Shown: one piece after another, positions 58,285 through 64,000 of the stretch
How positions within the stretch are numbered: the stretch's first letter is position 1
How the letters are laid out: each line of letters opens with the position of its first letter
DNA from: Eleusine coracana subsp. coracana
Lineage: Eukaryota > Streptophyta > Magnoliopsida > Poales > Poaceae
NCBI GenBank assembly: GCA_032690845.1
Contig: CM064423.1
Location: 31,766,044-31,830,043, forward strand
Direction of reading: 5' to 3'
Length of the DNA: 64,000 nucleotides
Position numbers and translations under genes: made by a program
Notes under the pieces: model-generated
Database searches by the model: none
Told to the model about the DNA's origin: nothing
Seen by the model: the letters and a program-made list of their open reading frames with translations, nothing else

Positions 58285-59641
58285 ATGGATTGAAGGGCCC
58301 ATTTTCAGTACCACACCGAAGAAACACACAAAACTACCCTGACATCTGGGATGAGGACCCACCTGGCAGCCACCCTGAGGAAGCACAACCCAGGAGGGCC
58401 CAGCCACAGGTCGACCGACCCCCCTAGGTCGGTCGACCCAGGCATGCGGCCTTTCCTCCTGGGCTTGCACGTGGAGGCTCCTGGTTGATCTCTGAAGGCG
58501 GTGGGCCGGGATATTCTTGGCGATTACTCCCCTTTGCCGACCGATAGAGGCTATAAATAGGAGGGTGTGGCTTCACACTCACACACACACCACAAGAAGA
58601 ATTCCTTCTCTTGCTACTTAGTTGTTCTCAAGTCTTAGTGGAGTTAGGCTGAGTCTAGAGCTCTCTAGTTCTTCAAGTCTTCTCTTGGAGAAATTGGTAT
58701 GGCTCTTGTATCATTTCCCTTTTGTAAGACATTGCTCTATTTAATAAATGTCATCTTTTCATATAGTTGTGTTTGGGTCATGAGTTTCTTGTTTGATATT
58801 GTGATCCATATATGTGATAGTATAGCCCACTTGTGTGATAGTAGTTTATATTTATTATACTACTATTGTCATGTTTGTTATATACCGTCACTATAGTCTA
58901 ATTTATATGACATAGTCTTTATGCTTAGGATTCATTGTTATGACATGACATGGGTTTGGTGATCATATTTATATGATAGCTCTGCTTCGTTAATATAACC
59001 ATGGAGGAGTAGAGTGCTCTTTGATTATGCAAGTATGGTACTTGGATAATTGATTTGCATCAATTATTCGTTAGTCTACCGGTTAGCTGAGGTAGGCGGA
59101 AGGTGGTGACAGCCGTGTCCGTCATTTGGACTCCTCCACGCTAGACTAGTGTGTAGGCTCTTGGCGGAAGTCGCCTATGGATGCTGGGGTAGGTCTATGC
59201 CTGAAGTGTTATGTTCATAACTGTTGAACCTGAGTATAAGCGTGTATGTGTATAGAACTTAGGCTATACAACTATATATGAAAGTACTGTAGGAGTAGCT
59301 CAGCTTAGTTCTTTCTCCACTTGGCTTTATTTATTTATTTATATTTGAGATAGAATCTTCTGTGTGTCACACCACCTCGTCATTATCCATTGCTTGCCTG
59401 CCTTTGTTAGATGATCCTTATCAATTCGCAATGTAAATATGTGCATAAGTAAGCCTTCTTATTCATTGCCTTCCTTTGGGATAAACAAATACGATACCCT
59501 GAATACTTTCGGGTGAAATGCTACAACGGTATTTTCCGTGCGCTTGCGGATTTTACCTAATTGGCTCTAGGACATATTAATGAAGCATTTATGGCACCTT
59601 GCTAGCGATGATTTATTAGTATGGCTTAGCAAAAGTCAACA
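58285..59641 (+). repeat. Element C 3' LTR, lacking its first 210 bases
   Basis: Similarity to the 5' LTR begins at ATGGATTGAAGGGCCC (52002 in the 5' LTR) and continues to the end. The TATA box is at 58552-58560 and GGTCGACCGACC and GGTCGGTCGACC palindromes at about 58410-58442. The primer-site relic TGGCACCTTGCTAGCGATGA is at 59593-59612. Confidence 0.9.
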
Positions 59642-60730
59642 CACATGGAGAGGCAAGAAGCACGGACGGTTTCGCGGTTGAGCCTCAAAACCGTGGAAGT
59701 GATGAAGACGACGTGTTGACCAAGTCAAGGCGAACGGTATGCTAGTGCAAGTGACGATGGGGCCCAATGGAGCGGGACCAGGAGAGACTTGCCGGTGGTC
59801 AGGATCGCGGACAAGGTGACACGTGTCATCATCGAGAAGTCATGCTTTGAGAAGCGTGCAAGGCGGTTTCCTGGTTTGGGCCTCAAAACCGGTGGTGGTG
59901 GTTGGTGGTGCATGTGGCACCATCATGGAGCTTGCGTCAAGTCGAAGCAAAGTCGTGAAGGGCCCGAGAGCGTTCAGGCGACAAGGAAAAAGATGGACGG
60001 TTGTGCTCCTGGTGGTAGGTGGTAGTGTATTATAGATGAGGGGTAGGATGGTCTTTAGGATAACCCCTAGGCCGATATAAGGAGAGGTATGATTGGTGGA
60101 AGAGGTGTCTCTCTTTCCCTTAGCCTTGCCTTAGGTCTTCATTCAAAGTGCTAGGAGAGGTCTTCATGTAATAGAGGAGAGGAGTGGGTGTGTGAGAGAC
60201 ATCTCTTTCTCTTCCAAATAGTGGGAGGAAGAGGGTGGCTTCCTAGCCATGTATCCATGTATCTTGACTTGTTGAATCAATGATATGAGATTCAAATTCG
60301 TGCTCAAGATCTTCCTTTCTCCCTAAATCCCAAATTTCTCTTTTTCTCTATTTTCGGAGCTATTTTCGTGGTGTTTTCGATCTTGATCTTGAGTGAGTTT
60401 TGAGATGAATTTCTTGGGGGATCTTGGTGCTATGATATGCTAGAATAACTCTATATAGGTCCTTGACTGAATCAAAGGCACGAGCACCTTCGATTTCGTC
60501 GATTTCTCCATGTTCTTCCTTTTGGTGTTCTTGGCACAAGATCTGAAATTCATAATGATTCCTTGTTCTATTTGACTGGATCTCTTTAGAGGATGTCATG
60601 TGGATGATTTGGTCCAAATATCGTGATTTTTGGAGTTCGTTTGATGGGGTATTGGTAATTTTCTTTCTGAAACAAAGTTGTTGTTCTGTCGAGGACAGAA
60701 CTTCCGTCACCATGACGGAACTTCCGTCAA
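59642..60730 (+). repeat. Copia-1-like LTR remnant, right piece
   Basis: The sequence continues the Copia-1-like LTR from CACATGGAGAGGCAAGAAGC through the TATA region (about 60076, here GATATAAGG) to TTGTTCTGTCGAGG near 60690. Similarity to Copia-1 is clear but lower than among the other copies, so it is a subfamily. The palindrome array at the expected place is GACGGAACTTCCGTC instead of CGGCACTGCCG. The 3' end of the LTR is missing. Confidence 0.8.
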
Positions 60731-60959
60731 GGACCCTATCGGTCGAGTCCTGATTTCAGTCGTAAACAACCTTGTTGGCCGATGGAAAACGGTTGTTTCA
60801 CAGTCATGATCGGCCGACGGGATGTTTCGTCATATTTTTGCATATTTTGGCCCCTTTTGTACCTGCAACCGCACATTTTACCAAAACCCATGGAACTTTA
60901 TTAATTTAAATAAATACTTATTGAACTAAGGTCTTTACCTTATATTTCCCGACCGGTTC
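60731..60959 (+). repeat. Family D fragment, right copy
   Basis: Matches 51165-51400 in direct orientation at about 85-90 percent by eye. It ends at the Cassandra LTR. Confidence 0.7.
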
Positions 60960-61098
60960 TGTAACGTCCCGCCCTCCGAGGCCGGGCCCGCTTACACCTG
61001 GCAGCTCTCTAGGACCTCAAGACTATCCTCACAGACCAACACGTCTTTTCTGTGCACTTTGTCCTCACTCATGTGCATCCGAGATAAACTTTCCGGTT

Positions 61099-61165
61099 GG
61101 TCACCCATCCCTAAATTGCTCCGAGCCAAGCACGCTTAACCTTAGAGTTCTTTCGAGATGAGCTT
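61099..61165 (-). other. 5S rRNA-like segment in Cassandra LTR (right-hand LTR on minus strand)
   Basis: On the plus strand GGTCACCCATCC and CCAAGCACGCTTAAC appear, the inverse of 5S box C (GGATGGGTGACC) and box A region (GTTAAGCGTGCTTGG). The spacing between them is close to that of 5S genes. It is not a functional 5S gene; the rest of the 120-base sequence is not conserved. Confidence 0.75.
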
Positions 61166-61582
61166 CTGGAAAAGAAGTTGCAACTTGTTGGTATGAGTAT
61201 TCTATCAATCCTATTAAGCCCTGAGCCGGGATATCACACTCTCACTCCCTTAAAAGATTAACGTCCTTGCCGGTCAACCCCAGGCCAGGATCCACCCCTC
61301 TTGGCCACGTCCGTGTGCCCAGTGCCAGCGCATGTGCCATGTTGCGTGACCACTCCAGGCCCACACTAGCAATGCACACAATAACTACACAACTGCAACC
61401 CCACGCGTCCGTGAAACCGCAAGGGTCGGCTCTAATACCAACTGTAACGTCCTGCCCCTCCGAGGCCCGACCCGCATACACCCGCCAGCTCTCTAGGACC
61501 TCAAGACTATCCTCACAGACCAACACATGTCTTTTCTGTACACTTTAACCTCACTCATGTGCACTCGGGATAAACTTCCCGG

Positions 61583-61645
61583 TTGGTCACCCATCCCTAA
61601 ATTGTTCCAGGCCAAGCACGCTTAACCTTAAAGTTCTTTCGAGAT
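61583..61645 (-). other. 5S rRNA-like segment in Cassandra LTR (second copy)
   Basis: The same box C and box A inverse motifs are present in the second LTR, with small changes in between. Confidence 0.75.
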
Positions 61646-61723
61646 GAGCTTCCGGAAAAGAAGTTGCAACTTGTTGATATGAGTATTCTATCAATCCTAT
61701 TAAGCCCTGGCTCTGATACCACA

Positions 61724-64000
61724 TGTCACACCCGGTTTCAACGACCGAAACCGAATGTATCTGTATGCGTGCCCAGGATCTACACACATGACAATTATTG
61801 TGATAAAAGAACAATATCTTTATTAAATCGATAACATTATTACAAAAGTGACTCATATGTCAAAAGTAAAAGATTACATTACAGCGGAATAACTAAGCGT
61901 CGGCGTCCTTCAGTTCCCACAGGAAGTCGACCGGAAGACCGTATGCCTAGTCTCCTCCATCGTCTTCATAGTCATACCATCATTCTCCTGTAGTTGAGCA
62001 GCAACGTAGGATATAGCATTGCTGAGTACATGTCGTACTCAGCAAGTGGGGGAAAAGATGACATGGGCCTATAGACAAGGAAGGCTTAATGGGGTTTATT
62101 GCATTGGCTTTTAATTTCCGAAGCATCCTAATTACTAGGTGAGGTCATCCCAACCATTAATCCACAGGGTGCTATCCAAGACAAGTCCAATCTCATCCAC
62201 CAATCCCAACCATTCCCAATCATAACCACTAATCAAGTGAGCGATCTAGGCCGCTCATGACCGTGAGCACGGCTGTCTTGACAGTTTTACACTCTATAGA
62301 GGTTGCGCCACTTTACCCACAAGTCGTGATTTCGTCCCCTGTTGCCAGGTGGACTAGAGTCTCCATGTTGCCATGCCGGCCAAGCACTAGCACACTTCCT
62401 TAGCTACGAGGCTTCTACAAAGGGTCTCCCAGTACATGCTAGCCACTAAGGTTTCACTCCCGTCCATAAATGATAGCCCATCAACAAGCAGCTCATCACC
62501 CTAGGAGCCCCCTCCTGAGCCATTCGGATACAAGGACAATCCTCTTGACTTCCATTCCCCGCTCCACCAAATGCTGCACTAACACTGAGAGAACTCCTAA
62601 TTAATCAGCCAAGTTGTTCTATAGCAGCCTTGTGATGGCACTATTGTCCTGGGTTACCACTCCAAGAACCGGTTCCTAGGATCTACAACAAGCATACCAC
62701 CACCCAACATGTGCCAACGGCACCACATCCATTCCATCCAGCTTGTTGAGATCCCTAAGTCCATGTTACTAAAAGAATTACCAAATTATCCCCAATATGA
62801 CATTGTTCATTAGTCAACATTACTTGAACCCAACAACCCAATAACCAACTAAGCATGTCTACCCATAGCTAATTAAACCTCTAGTTCAAGGCGACAAGGA
62901 AAGATAAAGCAAGTACTAGTAAACCCTAACAATAGGTACCCATTCATTTGACACAAGCATGTAGTCCTAAAGTAACATTCATAATAGGTACAATATGCAT
63001 CAAGGACACTTGCCTGAAAATGGATGTTGCTGCTCAGGTCTTTAATTCACGCACTTCCGATTCCAAGAACAACACCTTCTCTAATTAACATCACACAGGC
63101 ATGACATGCACACAATCATATAAACAAACTAAGAAACAGTACACCAAACAATAATAAAGTACTATAAAATCAATCTCAAAAGATAGTACGCATTCCTACG
63201 ATCGCGTGAGCGTAAGAATCAACTAAATTGGGTTACGAGTAAAAAGTTTTGAAGGTTTGAAGGTACAGGGGTTAAAATCATAAAAACAGACAGGTTTAGG
63301 GACCTAAAAAATAATTTTAGGAAAGTACAGAGGCTAATTTGTAAAATATCAGGGTGGAAATATACCTGGTGAAAAGTTTAGGGTCTACAATGTAATTTAT
63401 TAAAAGTACAAGGGCCTAAGTGTAAAAAGGCAAGCCAAGATTATAATTAAAAACAAGTATTGGGGTTAAACAGTAAAATATAAGGACTAAAAGACTATTT
63501 TGGAGAACTTAAGGCACCAAAAAGTAATTTATTAGAAGTTTAGGGACTAAAGTGTAAAAAGACAGAACTACAATATAATTAAAAATAACTAAGAAGTGTT
63601 TTGATAAAACTTCAAGGGCAAAAATATAGTTTTAGTAAAGTATAGAGATGTTTCTATAAAAAATACAATGCTAAAAATAGTTAAAAACAAGGTTACGGGC
63701 ATAAATACAATTTTCTTAAGTTTCTGTACAAAAACAAGGGTAAAAGTCTAATATCTACCAAGTCTAGGGGCCTACATGCAAAAGTGTAGCATTAACAAGG
63801 AATTAATCGAATTAATCTTAAACTAAAAATCCGTGGACCGGGTCTGTGGCTCTATGGACTCATGGTCCACTGGTCCACGGTGGACCAATTACATAACCTG
63901 AACGGGTATGTAATCTGGACCCTTGGATTACGATCCAACGGCCAGAGAAAATAGAGTGATGTGAACAAGGGTTTCCAATCTTCCGAAAGGTTCTTGGTAA
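61724..64000 (-). repeat. Minus-strand LTR running off the window
   Basis: The sequence starts TGTCACACCCGGTTTC, directly after GGCTCTGATACCA (inverse tRNA-Met primer site), as expected for an LTR end on the minus strand. The stretch GTACATGTCGTACTCAGCAAG (about 62026-62046) is typical of long Del/Tekay-type gypsy LTRs. Bases about 63240-63780 contain irregular repeats of GGGACTAAA and GTAAAA. No gene is supported. The LTR is longer than 2.2 kb and its other end is outside. Confidence 0.6.

Larger units (their letters stand above)
51792..59641 (+). mobile_element. Element C: non-autonomous gypsy element with a second ORF
   Basis: The element is bounded by TGTTGACGG at 51792 and GTCAACA at 59641, with CACGT (51787-51791) and CACAT (59642-59646) as target duplication. 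It has a 5' LTR, a tRNA-Asp primer site, gag-protease (53641-55772) with a basic tail, an AT-rich spacer, a promoter-like region, a second ORF (56577-58190) and a 3' LTR lacking its first 210 bases. Reverse transcriptase, RNase H and integrase are absent, so it must be mobilised in trans if at all. LTR differences are about 5 in 290 bases in one stretch, making it the youngest large element here. It is inserted in a Copia-1-like LTR. Confidence 0.88.
60960..61723 (-). mobile_element. Cassandra TRIM retrotransposon
   Basis: Two LTRs of about 280 bases (60960-61238 and 61443-61723) flank a 204-base internal region with no coding capacity. On the minus strand the LTR begins TGTGATATCCCGGC and ends GACGTTACA. 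The internal region next to 61442 contains GGCTCTAATACCA, the inverse of a tRNA-Met primer site. Both LTRs carry 5S rRNA-like sequence, which is diagnostic of Cassandra. The 61723 end is uncertain because it merges with the next element. Confidence 0.85.

Noticed and set aside
61099..61165. Genuine 5S rRNA gene
   Set aside because: Only the internal control boxes are conserved, the copies sit in two LTRs with a primer site between them, and the rest does not match 5S.

Overview
The window is retrotransposon-dominated DNA from a plant nuclear genome, almost certainly a grass. The evidence is nested Ty1-copia and Ty3-gypsy LTR elements with 1-2 kb LTRs, primer sites matching tRNA-Met and tRNA-Asp, a Cassandra TRIM carrying 5S-like sequence, an En/Spm (CACTA) TNP2 transposase, grass-type MITEs, and decayed pieces of single-domain genes (WRN-type 3'-5' exonuclease, GRF zinc finger). 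A Panicoid grass is possible but I cannot fix the genus. I see no intact host gene, rRNA or tRNA gene, CRISPR array or bacterial operon. Essentially every coding region is broken by stops and frameshifts.

Layout. 1-17016: the 3' part of an old gypsy-like element (three tandem protease-like domains, 3' LTR 16003-17016). It is split by a complete but dead 11.7 kb copia element, Copia-1 (1669-13396), whose RNase H region is itself split by a 923-bp solo LTR (8826-9748). 17017-25720: gypsy remnants, including an inverted gag-pro fragment and element B (5' LTR, primer site, gag-pro, second ORF, no recognisable 3' LTR). 25721-35053: fragments of a zinc-finger-like gene, a WRN-like exonuclease and a GRF zinc finger next to a minus-strand CACTA transposase. 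The transposase is split by a solo LTR of a second copia family, Copia-2 (32628-34298). 35054-43996: gene-poor DNA with MITEs, a low-complexity GAG-repeat ORF, a gypsy solo LTR (40846-42245) and a possible MULE N-terminal fragment. 43997-51690: a pile-up of LTRs, with a Copia-1 solo LTR (44430-46225, minus) and a Copia-2 solo LTR (49237-51159, minus). 51792-59641: element C, the youngest-looking element, a non-autonomous gypsy with gag-protease, no RT/RNase H/integrase, and a second ORF behind its own TATA region. 60960-61723: Cassandra TRIM on the minus strand. 61724-64000: a minus-strand LTR running off the edge.

How the parts relate. Target-site duplications give an order of nesting: outer gypsy before Copia-1 before the solo LTR in RNase H; CACTA before Copia-2; gypsy LTR before the Copia-1 solo LTR; a Copia-1-like LTR before element C. 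Three observations seem least explained by standard annotation. LTRs carry family-specific arrays of short palindromes at a fixed place, and related LTRs can carry different ones. Several gypsy LTRs contain a degenerate copy of their own primer-binding site just inside the 3' end. In elements B and C the second ORF lies behind a promoter that resembles the LTR promoter. All boundaries and similarities were read by eye without alignment software.
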